Of a DNA stretch of 64,000 nucleotides, positions 16,658-25,360 are shown piece by piece (the stretch's first letter is position 1; each line of letters begins with the position of its first letter). The DNA lies in contig JADKKJ010000001.1 of NCBI GenBank assembly GCA_016720565.1, positions 248,001-312,000 on the forward strand, written 5' to 3'. The translations under genes were made by a program, and so were the position numbers. The notes beneath the pieces were generated by a model. It searched no databases and was not told the origin of the DNA. It was given only the letters and a program-made list of their open reading frames with translations. This DNA comes from Chitinophagaceae bacterium. GTDB lineage: Bacteria > Bacteroidota > Bacteroidia > Chitinophagales > Chitinophagaceae.

Positions 16658-17263
16658 ATGGCAAGGTACACTGGTCCAAAGACCAAGATCTCCCGTATTT
16701 TCGGGGAGCCCATTTTGGGCAACGGTAAGTGGTTGACGAAAAATTCCAACCCTCCCGGTATGCACGGCGATAAGCGCAGGCGTAAGACCCTGGGCGAATA
16801 TGCACTGCAGTTAAGGGAAAAGCAAAAGGCCAAATACACCTATGGTGTTTTGGAGAAACAATTCCGCAAAACTTTTGAAGAAGCTGCCCGTTTGAAAGGG
16901 GTAACTGGTGAGAACCTCATCAAACTGCTTGAAGCACGTTTGGACAATACGGTGTTCCGTATGGGTATCGCGCCAAGCCGCCCTGCAGCCCGTCAGCTCG
17001 TAAGTCATAAGCACATTGAGGTGAACGGTGAAGTGGTAAACGTTCCTTCCTTCCAGATGAAGGCAGGTGATGTGATCACCATCCGTGAAGGCAGCCGCGA
17101 AAGAAGCTCTATTACAAGTGTATTCAGGCCAAAGAACCCTAAATTCTCATGGATCGACTGGAGTGAAACAGAAATGAAGGGTACTTTCATCACTTATCCT
17201 GAAAGGGAAAGTGTTCCGGAGAACATCAAGGAGCAACTGATCGTGGAATTATACTCTAAGTAA
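16658..17263 (+). CDS. rpsD: 30S ribosomal protein S4
   Basis: A 201-residue protein starting MARYTGPKTKISRIFGEPI, with the S4 domain near residues 92-155 (RLDNTVFRMGIAPSRPAARQLVSHKHIEVNG). The N-terminal zinc-binding cysteines of some S4 proteins are absent, so this is the zinc-free form. S4 nucleates 16S rRNA folding and often regulates its own operon. Confidence 0.98.
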   Translation: MARYTGPKTKISRIFGEPILGNGKWLTKNSNPPGMHGDKRRRKTLGEYALQLREKQKAKYTYGVLEKQFRKTFEEAARLKGVTGENLIKLLEARLDNTVFRMGIAPSRPAARQLVSHKHIEVNGEVVNVPSFQMKAGDVITIREGSRERSSITSVFRPKNPKFSWIDWSETEMKGTFITYPERESVPENIKEQLIVELYSK

Positions 17264-17266
17264 GCA

Positions 17267-17300
17267 ACCAGCCTCTAGCCGCTAGCTGCTAGCCGCTAAA
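17267..17300. repeat. CTAGC-rich repeat between rpsD and rpoA
   Basis: Contains CCTCTAGCCGCTAGCTGCTA and a further GCCGCTAAATGCTC. Fourth tract of this kind inside the ribosomal cluster, again just after a stop codon. Confidence 0.6.
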
Positions 17301-17341
17301 TGCTCGAGCTAAAAAGCATCTACAAACATTAAATACGAAAT

Positions 17342-18343
17342 ATGGCCATTTTAAATTTCCAGAAACCCGACAAGATCATTTTGCAGAAAGCAACTGATTT
17401 CGAAGCTCAGTTTGAGTTTCGTCCGTTGGAGCCAGGTTATGGTGTAACCATTGGTAATGCGCTTCGCCGCGTATTGCTGAGTTCGCTGGAAGGATATGCG
17501 ATCGTTGGCGTTAAGATTGAAGGGGTGGACCATGAGTTTGCCACCATTAGAGGCGTTAGCGAAGATGTGGTTGAAATATTCCTGAACCTGAAGCAGGTTC
17601 GTTTCAAAAAGATCGTTGATCAGGAAGTGGCCAACGAAAAGATCATGCTGTCTATTCGTAATAAGACAGAATTCAATGCGGGAATGATCGGCGAGAGCAC
17701 ACACTCTTTCCAGATAATGAACCCGGACCTTCATATCTGCACACTGGATTCTTCTGCACGAATTGATATTGAACTGACCATTGGCAAGGGCCGCGGTTAT
17801 GTTCCTGCTGAAGACAACAAGCCAAAAGATGCTCCATTAGGTTATATTCCTATCGATGCCATCTACACTCCGATCAAGAACGTAAAATATACGATCGAGA
17901 ATACGAGGGTTGAACAGCGTACTGACTTCGAAAAGCTGATCATGGAAGTTTCTACAGATGGTACCATTCATCCGGAAGAAGCGGTGAAGCAGGCTTCACG
18001 TATCCTGATCCAGCACCTGATGATCATCACCGACGAAAACATCACATTCGATAATAAAGAAGAAAAGAAAGAAGACCTGGTAGATGAGCAGACCCTCCAA
18101 CTCCGTAAGGTGTTGAAGACCCCGCTTGAAGACCTGGATCTTTCTGTACGCGCCTTCAACTGCCTGAAAGCCGCTAAGATCAACTCACTCAGTGAGCTGG
18201 TTCAATACGAGCAGGAAGACCTGATGAAGTTCCGCAACTTCGGCCAGAAATCGCTGGCTGAGATCGAGCAGGTACTTACTGAAAGAGGACTCCATTTTGG
18301 TATGGACCTCCAGAAACTGGGTATCGATGTAAATGAGATCTGA
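17342..18343 (+). CDS. rpoA: DNA-directed RNA polymerase subunit alpha
   Basis: A 333-residue protein with the assembly domain at about residues 20-230 (PLEPGYGVTIGNALRRVLLSS) and the C-terminal DNA- and activator-binding domain at about 255-325 (LSVRAFNCLKAAKINSLSEL, FGQKSLAEIEQVL). Length and order of domains are normal. Its place between rpsD and rplQ is the standard alpha-operon position. Confidence 0.98.
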   Translation: MAILNFQKPDKIILQKATDFEAQFEFRPLEPGYGVTIGNALRRVLLSSLEGYAIVGVKIEGVDHEFATIRGVSEDVVEIFLNLKQVRFKKIVDQEVANEKIMLSIRNKTEFNAGMIGESTHSFQIMNPDLHICTLDSSARIDIELTIGKGRGYVPAEDNKPKDAPLGYIPIDAIYTPIKNVKYTIENTRVEQRTDFEKLIMEVSTDGTIHPEEAVKQASRILIQHLMIITDENITFDNKEEKKEDLVDEQTLQLRKVLKTPLEDLDLSVRAFNCLKAAKINSLSELVQYEQEDLMKFRNFGQKSLAEIEQVLTERGLHFGMDLQKLGIDVNEI

Positions 18344-18349
18344 TCAATT

Positions 18350-18373
18350 GTCCTGCGCACTTGTGCGCGGGAC
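18350..18373 (+). promoter_or_regulatory. Hairpin between rpoA and rplQ
   Basis: GTCCTGCGCA (18350-18359) pairs with TGCGCGGGAC (18364-18373) around the loop CTTG, ten pairs including one G-U. It is followed by TTATTTTTAAA, an interrupted T-tract, so it may be a partial terminator or an RNA processing site that adjusts rplQ expression. Confidence 0.5.
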
Positions 18374-18431
18374 TTATTTTTAAATGTAGGTTGTAATTCC
18401 TGACACGGTACAACCGGTAAATTTTAAAGTC

Positions 18432-18911
18432 ATGCGTCACGGAGACAAAATTAAAAATCTTAGCCGCACCAAAGCACACAGAGATGCTTTGATGATGAAC
18501 CTGGCTACCCAGCTTATCCAGCATAAGCGTATCGTAACCACTTTAGCAAAAGCGAAAGCCCTGCGCGTATATGTGGAACCCCTGATCACTAAAGGAAAAA
18601 CGAATACCACGCACCAGCGTCGTATCGTATTCAGCTACCTGCAGGATAAGGAAGCCGTTACTGAATTGTTCAGCACGGTTGCCGAGAAGATCGCAGGCCG
18701 CCCCGGTGGTTATACCCGTATCATTAAACTGGGCGCACGTCCCGGTGATAATGCTGAAAAAGCAATGATCGAACTGGTTGATTTCAACGAGATCTATGGG
18801 AAGGGAGCAGCAGAAGCTAAAACACCTGCTAAAAAGACCCGCCGTTCAGGTGCCGCTAAGAAAAAAGCAGAGGCCACTGGTGATGCACCAGCCGCTGAAG
18901 CAGCAGAATAA
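18432..18911 (+). CDS. rplQ: 50S ribosomal protein L17
   Basis: A 159-residue protein starting MRHGDKIKNLSRTKAHRDAL. The conserved core ends near residue 120 (AMIELVDFNEIYG); the rest is an Ala/Lys/Glu-rich extension (KTPAKKTRRSGAAKKKAEA) longer than in proteobacterial L17 and common in Bacteroidota. It is the last gene of the cluster. Confidence 0.97.
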   Translation: MRHGDKIKNLSRTKAHRDALMMNLATQLIQHKRIVTTLAKAKALRVYVEPLITKGKTNTTHQRRIVFSYLQDKEAVTELFSTVAEKIAGRPGGYTRIIKLGARPGDNAEKAMIELVDFNEIYGKGAAEAKTPAKKTRRSGAAKKKAEATGDAPAAEAAE

Positions 18912-18933
18912 TGAGATCTTTTATGATTTATAT

Positions 18934-18959
18934 AAGCCCTGGGTAACCGGGGCTTTTTT
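18934..18959 (+). terminator. Terminator of the ribosomal cluster
   Basis: AAGCCC (18934-18939) pairs with GGGCTT (18950-18955), with a smaller GGT/ACC pairing inside the loop, followed by a T-run. It lies 22 bases after the rplQ stop. Confidence 0.75.
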
Positions 18960-18962
18960 GTG

Positions 18963-19080
18963 GTTGAGTGTTCAGCGTTGAGGGTTTAGGGTAATGCATC
19001 GATATAAAATAAAGTACCAGATCAAAAAGATTGAAGAGCCACCTGACAATTCTAAACCCTAAACTCTCAACTCTCAACTC
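18963..19080. repeat. Imperfect inverted repeat upstream of carA
   Basis: The left arm (18963-18992) carries GCGTTGAGGGTTTAGGGT; the right arm (19050-19080) carries the complementary words AACCCTAAACTCTCAAC and then CTCTCAACTC. About 57 bases lie between the arms. It has the form of a paired repeat of REP type; nothing in it suggests a gene. Confidence 0.5.
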
Positions 19081-19090
19081 ATTTATTCCC

Positions 19091-19098
19091 TAAATTTG
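19091..19098 (+). promoter_or_regulatory. -7 box for carA
   Basis: Reads TAAATTTG (TAnnTTTG), 15 bases before the ATG at 19114, which implies a very short leader. Confidence 0.6.
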
Positions 19099-19113
19099 CC
19101 CAATTCTTCAAGC

Positions 19114-20220
19114 ATGAATAATCAAACAACTCCCGCTGTTCTTCTCCTGGCCGATGGTACTGTTGCCCATGGTTTTGCTTTTGGCGCCATAGGCACCACT
19201 ACAGGCGAGATCTGTTTTAATACCGGGATGACCGGCTACCAGGAAGTATTTACCGATCCCAGTTATTTCGGGCAGATACTGATCATGAACAGCGCGCATA
19301 TTGGAAACTATGGGGTAATGGATGCGGATGTGGAATCTGATAGTGTGAAAATATCCGGACTGATAGGAAGAAACCTGGAGGACCTGTATAGCCGAAAAAT
19401 GGCCAAAGGCTCGCTGAATGAATACCTCCAAGCGCATAAGGTAGTGTCGATAGAAGGAGTGGACACAAGGGCCCTGGTAGCGCATATACGCACCAGCGGC
19501 GCCATGAACTGCATCATCTCTTCAGCTACTACCGATATTGAAGAACTGAAAAAGCAGCTGGCCGCTGTGCCCGATATGAATGGTCTGGAACTGGCTTCAA
19601 AAGTAAGCACCACCAGTACCTATGAAATGGGTAATAAGGATTCAGATGTTCGCATCGCAGTTCTTGATTACGGGGTAAAGAGAAATATTTTGAAGTGCAT
19701 GGTGGATCGTGGCGCTTTTGTAAAGGTCTTCCCTGCAAAGACCAGTCTTGCTGAGATAAAGAAATTTGAACCACAGGGATATTTTATCTCTAATGGCCCT
19801 GGTGACCCGGCTCCGATGGATTATGCCATCTCTACGATCAAAGAGATCCTCAAAGAAAATAAACCATTGTTCGGTATTTGCCTTGGCCACCAGCTCCTGG
19901 CCCTGGCCAATGATATTCCAACATTTAAAATGCATCATGGTCACCGCGGCCTTAACCACCCGGTGAAAAACCTGCTGACAGGCCGTTCTGAGATCACCAC
20001 CCAAAACCATGGTTTTGGCGTTGACCCGGAAGCAGTGAGAAAAGCAGATCATATCGAGATCACCCATCTTAACCTGAATGACCAGTCCATTGAAGGTATC
20101 AGGGTAAAAGGAAAGCCGGCTTTCTCTGTGCAATATCACCCGGAAGCTACCCCTGGGCCCCATGACAGCCGTTATCTTTTCGATGATTTCCTCAACCTGG
20201 TACGCGAAAACAACAATTGA
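19114..20220 (+). CDS. carA: Carbamoyl-phosphate synthase small subunit
   Basis: A 368-residue glutamine amidotransferase that supplies ammonia to the large subunit for arginine and pyrimidine synthesis. The N-terminal CPSase domain (LLLADGTVAHGFAFGA, NTGMTGYQEVFTDPSY) is followed by a class I GATase domain with the nucleophile C256 in FGICLGHQ, and the His and Glu partners in VQYHPEATPGPHD. The start at 19096 would fall on the -7 box, so 19114 is used. carB is not in the window. Confidence 0.97.
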   Translation: MNNQTTPAVLLLADGTVAHGFAFGAIGTTTGEICFNTGMTGYQEVFTDPSYFGQILIMNSAHIGNYGVMDADVESDSVKISGLIGRNLEDLYSRKMAKGSLNEYLQAHKVVSIEGVDTRALVAHIRTSGAMNCIISSATTDIEELKKQLAAVPDMNGLELASKVSTTSTYEMGNKDSDVRIAVLDYGVKRNILKCMVDRGAFVKVFPAKTSLAEIKKFEPQGYFISNGPGDPAPMDYAISTIKEILKENKPLFGICLGHQLLALANDIPTFKMHHGHRGLNHPVKNLLTGRSEITTQNHGFGVDPEAVRKADHIEITHLNLNDQSIEGIRVKGKPAFSVQYHPEATPGPHDSRYLFDDFLNLVRENNN

Positions 20221-20281
20221 TACATTCACGGCTTGCCGGAGAAGCAAAACCGAAGGAATTTAGCAGCAGAAAATCACTGTT

Positions 20282-20752
20282 ATGCGACACCTGTATAGTT
20301 TTCTCCTGTTTATCCCCTTGGTAAGTTCACTGGTACTTAATGAGCCTGTAAAGCCTTCCCTTGCAGAAGGGTCTGAACTTTCCTGTTACCGGATGCGTTC
20401 CCGGACCGTTAGTCATGCAGATTATAATATCTGGGTGATCACCAATAAGACTTCCCTTGAAGAGAACTTCATTGCGGATAGCTGTGCCGATGAATTGAAT
20501 TTCGAAGACCATATAGTGGTGGCCCTGAAACTGGAAACCAATTTCGGTACCTATAAAGTGAACATCGGCCGTATTAACACTACACCTGGTACCATCCATG
20601 TATACTTCACTACAAAAAGGTTGAAACTGCCTCTGGAAGAAGGCAGTCCGCTGGAAATGCTGGAACTGGGACGCGACAGCCTGTTAAAGCAGATAAAATT
20701 CTATCATGGCGACCAGCTGGTTCGTACCGTACCTGTAGTGGCCGTATATTAA
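20282..20752 (+). CDS. Secreted protein of unknown function, weakly PrcB-like
   Basis: A 156-residue protein with a signal peptide (about residues 1-17) and a mixed beta domain. The pattern FEDHIVVALKLETNFGTYKVNIGRI, with later VYFTTKRLKL, is reminiscent of the PrcB C-terminal domain, but the similarity is too weak to assign. It lies 61 bases after carA and 39 before aroQ on the same strand and may be co-transcribed with them. Confidence 0.65.
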   Translation: MRHLYSFLLFIPLVSSLVLNEPVKPSLAEGSELSCYRMRSRTVSHADYNIWVITNKTSLEENFIADSCADELNFEDHIVVALKLETNFGTYKVNIGRINTTPGTIHVYFTTKRLKLPLEEGSPLEMLELGRDSLLKQIKFYHGDQLVRTVPVVAVY

Positions 20753-20791
20753 AGTTTTTAGTTTCCTTATCTTCATGAGCAAATTAGAGGT

Positions 20792-21211
20792 ATGAAGATC
20801 GCGATCATAAATGGCCCCAATCTGAACCTGATCGGGAAAAGGGAAACCGATATTTACGGTGGTATTTCATTTGATGAATATCTTACGCAGCTGCGCTCGC
20901 GCTATCCTGGTGTTACCATCGAATTTTACCAGAGTAATGTGGAAGGTGAACTGATCAATGCGATCCAGCAATTCGGATTTGATTTCAGCGGCATTATTTT
21001 AAACCCCGGTGGTTACACACATACCTCTGTGGCCCTTGGCGACGCCATAGCGGCTATAACTTCACCTGTAATAGAAGTGCATATCTCCAATGTAAATGCC
21101 CGCGAGGAGTTCAGGAAAATATCGCACGTGAGCGCCCGTTGCAGGGGATCCATCATCGGCCTGGGCCTGCGGGGTTATGAACTGGCACTTGAATGGTTCC
21201 TCCGCAGTTAA
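20792..21211 (+). CDS. aroQ: Type II 3-dehydroquinate dehydratase
   Basis: A 139-residue protein catalysing the third step of the shikimate pathway. Family signatures are INGPNLNLIGKRETDIYGG at the N-terminus (with the catalytic Arg and Tyr), ILNPGGYTHTSVAL in the middle, and EVHISNVNAREEFRKIS with the catalytic His. Length is normal for the dodecameric type II enzyme. Confidence 0.97.
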   Translation: MKIAIINGPNLNLIGKRETDIYGGISFDEYLTQLRSRYPGVTIEFYQSNVEGELINAIQQFGFDFSGIILNPGGYTHTSVALGDAIAAITSPVIEVHISNVNAREEFRKISHVSARCRGSIIGLGLRGYELALEWFLRS

Positions 21212-21274
21212 ACACCTGATTTTTCTCAGTTGCCTCCCTGAACAGAACTCAAATGGCGGGAACGCCATAATGGG

Positions 21275-21282
21275 TAGTTTTG
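21275..21282 (+). promoter_or_regulatory. -7 box next to the CoA-transferase start codon
   Basis: Reads TAGTTTTG (TAnnTTTG) with only four bases before the ATG at 21287. If used, transcription would begin at or very near the start codon and give a leaderless mRNA. Confidence 0.45.
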
Positions 21283-21286
21283 CTGC

Positions 21287-22570
21287 ATGACTTGGCCCTT
21301 TGAATATAAAACAGCAGCAGAAGCCCTGGCGGTTCTGAAAAGCGGCGACCGTGTATTTATACAAGGCAGCGCGCAAACCCCACTATATCTTTTACGCGAA
21401 ATGGCGAAAATGGCTCCCAGCCTTCATGATGTGGAGCTGACTTTCATCACGGTAATGGGAGATATAGAACTGGATAAACCCCAGTATGAGAATTCCTTTC
21501 ATATTAATTGCATGTTTGTTTCCGATTCGGTGAGACAGGCGATCAATGAAGGAAGGGCGGATTTCATTCCTGTATTCCTCAGTGATATTCCCGATCTGTT
21601 CCGTCGCAATATGCCCATCGATGTGGCCATTGTACAGGTTTCGCCTCCTGACAATCATGGCTATTGTTCGCTGGGGGTATCTGTAGATATTGCGCGCAGC
21701 GCTGTAAATACGGCCAAACATATCATCGCCCTGGTCAATCCCCAGGTGCCACGCACGCATGGAGACAGCATGGTGCACCTGGAACGTTTTGATTGCATGG
21801 TGTTCCATGAAGAAGCTCTGCCTGAGGTTGATTATGGCAGAAAGACCGGTCCCGATGAACTCACCATCGGCCGCCGTATTGCGGAAATGATAGAGGATGG
21901 CAGTACACTTCAGATGGGTATCGGCACCATCCCTGACGCGGTATTAAAAGCGCTGGGTAACCATAAAGACCTTGGCGTACATACAGAAATGCTCAGCGAT
22001 GGGGTGATCTCACTCATCAACACTGATGTGATCAATAATAAAAGAAAAAAGATCCACCCCAATAAGACCGTTACGGGTTTTGCAGTAGGCACCAAAGCAC
22101 TTTATGATTATGTGAATGATAATCCTTCTTTCGCTTTCCTGGATATAGATTATGTAAATGACCCGCATGTGATCCGTCGAAATCCAAAAGTGGTGGCGAT
22201 CAATTCCGCCATTCAGGTTGATATTACGGGACAGGTCTGCGCAGATTCCATTGGTACACTGCAGTATTCAGGTATTGGAGGTCAGATGGATTTTATGCGT
22301 GGCGCCGCGCTTAGCGAAGGTGGTAAGCCCATCATAGCACTTACCAGCCGCACTGCCAAAGGCATCAGCCGGATCGTGCCATTTATTAATCCTGGAGCAG
22401 GGGTGGTTACTACCAGGGGACATGTGCATTATGTAGTTACCGAATTTGGAACTGCTTACCTGTTTGGAAAGAACCTGCGCCAGCGCGCGCATGCCCTGAT
22501 CAATATTTCCCACCCCGAAGATCGTGAGGCACTGGAGAAAACATGCTGGGAGAGGTTTAAGAAATTTTGA
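21287..22570 (+). CDS. Acetyl-CoA hydrolase/transferase family protein
   Basis: A 427-residue family I CoA-transferase-like enzyme, similar in layout to 4-hydroxybutyrate CoA-transferases and succinyl-CoA:acetate CoA-transferases. It has the N-terminal GDRVFIQGSAQTP block, IVQVSPPDNHGYCSLGVSVD near 121 and the catalytic glutamate E234 in VHTEMLSDGV, which forms a glutamyl-CoA thioester. The C-terminal glycine-rich GIGGQMDFMRGA is also present. The substrate acid cannot be read from sequence. The gene converges on the large BNR gene across a CTAGC-rich tract. Confidence 0.9.
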   Translation: MTWPFEYKTAAEALAVLKSGDRVFIQGSAQTPLYLLREMAKMAPSLHDVELTFITVMGDIELDKPQYENSFHINCMFVSDSVRQAINEGRADFIPVFLSDIPDLFRRNMPIDVAIVQVSPPDNHGYCSLGVSVDIARSAVNTAKHIIALVNPQVPRTHGDSMVHLERFDCMVFHEEALPEVDYGRKTGPDELTIGRRIAEMIEDGSTLQMGIGTIPDAVLKALGNHKDLGVHTEMLSDGVISLINTDVINNKRKKIHPNKTVTGFAVGTKALYDYVNDNPSFAFLDIDYVNDPHVIRRNPKVVAINSAIQVDITGQVCADSIGTLQYSGIGGQMDFMRGAALSEGGKPIIALTSRTAKGISRIVPFINPGAGVVTTRGHVHYVVTEFGTAYLFGKNLRQRAHALINISHPEDREALEKTCWERFKKF

Positions 22571-22631
22571 ACTAGATTCTAGCTACTAGATACTAGCTAC
22601 TAACTGCTAACTGCTAGCTGCTAACTCCTAA
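22571..22631. repeat. Long CTAGC/CTAACTG repeat between convergent genes
   Basis: The whole 61-base gap is made of related words: CTAGATTCTAGCTACTAGAT, then ACTAGCTACTAACTG, CTAACTGCTAGCTG and CTAACTCCTAACT. It lies between two stop codons and may fold into hairpins from either side, so it could serve as a shared transcription end. Confidence 0.65.
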
Positions 22632-25298
22632 CTATTCCCCATGTCCCGGGTTCGCGTCATCATCATCCACATTACTATTCGGGGCGATATTCCTTTTTTG
22701 CTTCTCCATGCGTGACTTGATCCAGTTCGGATCTTTTCGCTGTTGCTGGATATCATCAAGTTTGGAAACATATAAGCTGCGGCCATGTGTTCCAAGTATG
22801 ATCTCATTTTCCCTGGTCTGAATGGCGATATCATGAACAGGTACTGATTTCGGCATGCCCCCGTTCCAGATCATGAAATTATTTCCCTGGTCAAAGCTCA
22901 GATATAAGCCTCCATCGGATCCTACATAAATGATGCTGTCAGATTTGGGATCTTCACGCACCACATTCAGCGGCTCGGCAGGCAGGTCCTTACCTAATTG
23001 TTTCCATGTCTTTCCAAAATCATCGCTCATATAGAGAAAGGCGCCAAAATTATCCATGCGATAACCATTCAGTGTAACATATACTCTTCCTTCTTTATGC
23101 TGGGAAGCGATCACGCGTGAAACCCAGAGTCCGTTAGTTTGAAGTTTAGTATCGGCAACAACAGCTTTTCCTTTCTTAGGTGCTGCGGCAGGCGCTGAGG
23201 CATTTAATTTTTCCCAGGTATAGCCATTATCTCTTGAAAGCTGGATATTACCATCATCGGTGCCCGCATAGATCATTCCAAAATGCAAAGGAGATTCGCT
23301 GATGGAAGTGATCGTACCATAAGGAACATTACCCGGAACCCTTCCATTGGTAAGGTCACCGCTAACAACCACCAGGCTATCGCCCCGGTTAAGAGAACGG
23401 TATAAACGATTGGCCGCGATATAAAAAATATCCTGGTTGTGTTTGCTAAGCAGGATTGGTGTCTGCCAGTTAAACCGTAAAGGCTTTTCACCCAATTCAT
23501 GGGAAGGGCGAACTGATCGGCGATCTCCCCTGGTCTTGCGGTTCAGTCTTGCATAAGCGCCAAATTGTGAACCTGCATAGGTGGTAGTATTATCCCTGGT
23601 ATCTACCTGTACCTGCATACCATCTCCACCTACCAGTGATTTGTAGGGATAGTCGCCGGAGGACTGCCAACGGCTGCTGGCTGTATAATTAGAAGGTCCA
23701 TACCACACGTTATTGTCCTGCAACCCACCATACACATTATAAGGCTTATCATCATCTGTGGTAACGGAATAATATTGCCCTACAGGAGGAGTGTTTGCAA
23801 AGAACCAATGCGCGCCATCATCATAGGTGATATTGCAGCCACCATCATTTCCCAATACCATATGGCTGTCGCGATTAGGATCTATCCAAACAACATGGTG
23901 GTCGCTATGCGTATTGGGGCCATCAATATTCTTAAATGTTCTTCCTCCATCTGTAGATAGCATTACCGGCACACCCACGATCACCAGCTTATTTTCATTG
24001 GCGCCGGAAACAAAGATCCTTCCGAAATAATAGCCGTAGGTGCTGTACAGCGTGAGTGGTTTTGTATTGGCTTTCTTCCAGGTTGCACCCCCATCATCAC
24101 TTCTGTAGATCTCAGCACCTGCAATACCTGCATTTTGAAATCCATCATCATTATCCAGGTAATCAAATAAAGCAGTAGCAGGTAACTTTCCTTCTGCCAC
24201 CATATCCTTAAGCATTTTTCCGTTGTACTTACGCGGGAAGAAATTCTTTTTTAAGAAGGTATCGATCAGGTTTGTTTTAAGCTGGGAGAATTGTTCGGCG
24301 GTTATGTTCTTAAAATCTTCTTTTTTATAAAGGCTGTCAGGTTTTTTCGTTGTGTCTGGTTTGATCGTATTATTATCTACGATGGCATATACAATATTCG
24401 GGTTCTTTGGGTAAACAGCGATGCCGATCCTTCCGACCTTATCTCCGGACATAAATCCTGAATTAGGGCCAGAAACCAGTTTCCAGGTTTCCCCGCCATC
24501 GGTACTTTTAAATATGCCACCGGTCTTTCCGCTTTCTTCAAATTTCCAGGCGCGACGAACACGGTACCACATGGCCGCGTAGAGTTCATTGGGATTGGAT
24601 GGATTGATGTCCATGTCTACGCCTCCGGTATTCTCATCCACAAAAAGTGTTTGTTTCCAGGTCTTTCCTCCATCAGTGGTTTTGTAAATTCCTCGTTCTT
24701 TATTGGCTGAATATAAATGCCCCAGCACCGCTACCCAGGCCGTGTTCGGATCGGTAGGGTGCAACTGGATCTTACCAATATGGTGGGATTCCGGAAGCCC
24801 AAGGTATTCCCAGGTCTTTCCTCCATTATCTGTTTTGTATACGCCCACCCCTGCATAAGAACTGCGGCTGCTGTTCACCTCGCCGGTACCTACCCAGATG
24901 GTATTGCCCTTATTGGTCCATTTTACTGCGATATCGCCAATAAAAAGCATATCCAGGCTATCCATTACCGGAGTAAAACTCTGGCCGTTATTATTGGTAT
25001 GCCATAATCCTCCTGTTGCATAGGCCACATAGAATTCAGTTGGATCAGCAGGATTGACATCCAGGTCCACTACGCGGCCGCTCATGATCTCCGGACCAAT
25101 ATTCCTGAATTTTACGCCGTTTACGACCGAGCGCTGCTCCAGTTGCTGGCGGATCTCTGTATTCTTCAATCTGAGTTCGGCGGGGGTAGGACTAACCTGG
25201 GCATCTGCCAGGATGGATAAAAGGGACAAACAGATCGTAGAAAAAGCCCATAAAAGGGTTTTTTTGGGGGCAGATGCGATTTTTAACAGCCGGAACAT
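22632..25298 (-). CDS. BNR/sortilin-type beta-propeller exported protein (paralogue 1)
   Basis: An 888-residue protein with a signal peptide (about residues 1-34, ending LADAQ) and many Asp-box repeats of the type S-x-D-x-G-x-T-W, for example STDGGETWKL, SDDGGATWKK and SDDFGKTWKQ. These build VPS10/sortilin- and sialidase-like propellers. Database names for this family include glycosyl hydrolase, but no catalytic residues of a glycosidase are visible, so I would not claim an activity. A paralogue of similar domain layout lies at 53457-56465. Confidence 0.85.
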   Translation of the reverse strand: MFRLLKIASAPKKTLLWAFSTICLSLLSILADAQVSPTPAELRLKNTEIRQQLEQRSVVNGVKFRNIGPEIMSGRVVDLDVNPADPTEFYVAYATGGLWHTNNNGQSFTPVMDSLDMLFIGDIAVKWTNKGNTIWVGTGEVNSSRSSYAGVGVYKTDNGGKTWEYLGLPESHHIGKIQLHPTDPNTAWVAVLGHLYSANKERGIYKTTDGGKTWKQTLFVDENTGGVDMDINPSNPNELYAAMWYRVRRAWKFEESGKTGGIFKSTDGGETWKLVSGPNSGFMSGDKVGRIGIAVYPKNPNIVYAIVDNNTIKPDTTKKPDSLYKKEDFKNITAEQFSQLKTNLIDTFLKKNFFPRKYNGKMLKDMVAEGKLPATALFDYLDNDDGFQNAGIAGAEIYRSDDGGATWKKANTKPLTLYSTYGYYFGRIFVSGANENKLVIVGVPVMLSTDGGRTFKNIDGPNTHSDHHVVWIDPNRDSHMVLGNDGGCNITYDDGAHWFFANTPPVGQYYSVTTDDDKPYNVYGGLQDNNVWYGPSNYTASSRWQSSGDYPYKSLVGGDGMQVQVDTRDNTTTYAGSQFGAYARLNRKTRGDRRSVRPSHELGEKPLRFNWQTPILLSKHNQDIFYIAANRLYRSLNRGDSLVVVSGDLTNGRVPGNVPYGTITSISESPLHFGMIYAGTDDGNIQLSRDNGYTWEKLNASAPAAAPKKGKAVVADTKLQTNGLWVSRVIASQHKEGRVYVTLNGYRMDNFGAFLYMSDDFGKTWKQLGKDLPAEPLNVVREDPKSDSIIYVGSDGGLYLSFDQGNNFMIWNGGMPKSVPVHDIAIQTRENEIILGTHGRSLYVSKLDDIQQQRKDPNWIKSRMEKQKRNIAPNSNVDDDDANPGHGE

Positions 25299-25360
25299 AA
25301 ATGCAGTTAATTTTCGTTAGTAATTTGTGGTGCTGAACTTTCTGCCCAAAGGCAGGTAGT

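Noticed and set aside
19642..20247. 201-residue frame antisense to carA
   Set aside because: It lies entirely opposite a conserved enzyme and its composition is that of a shadow frame.
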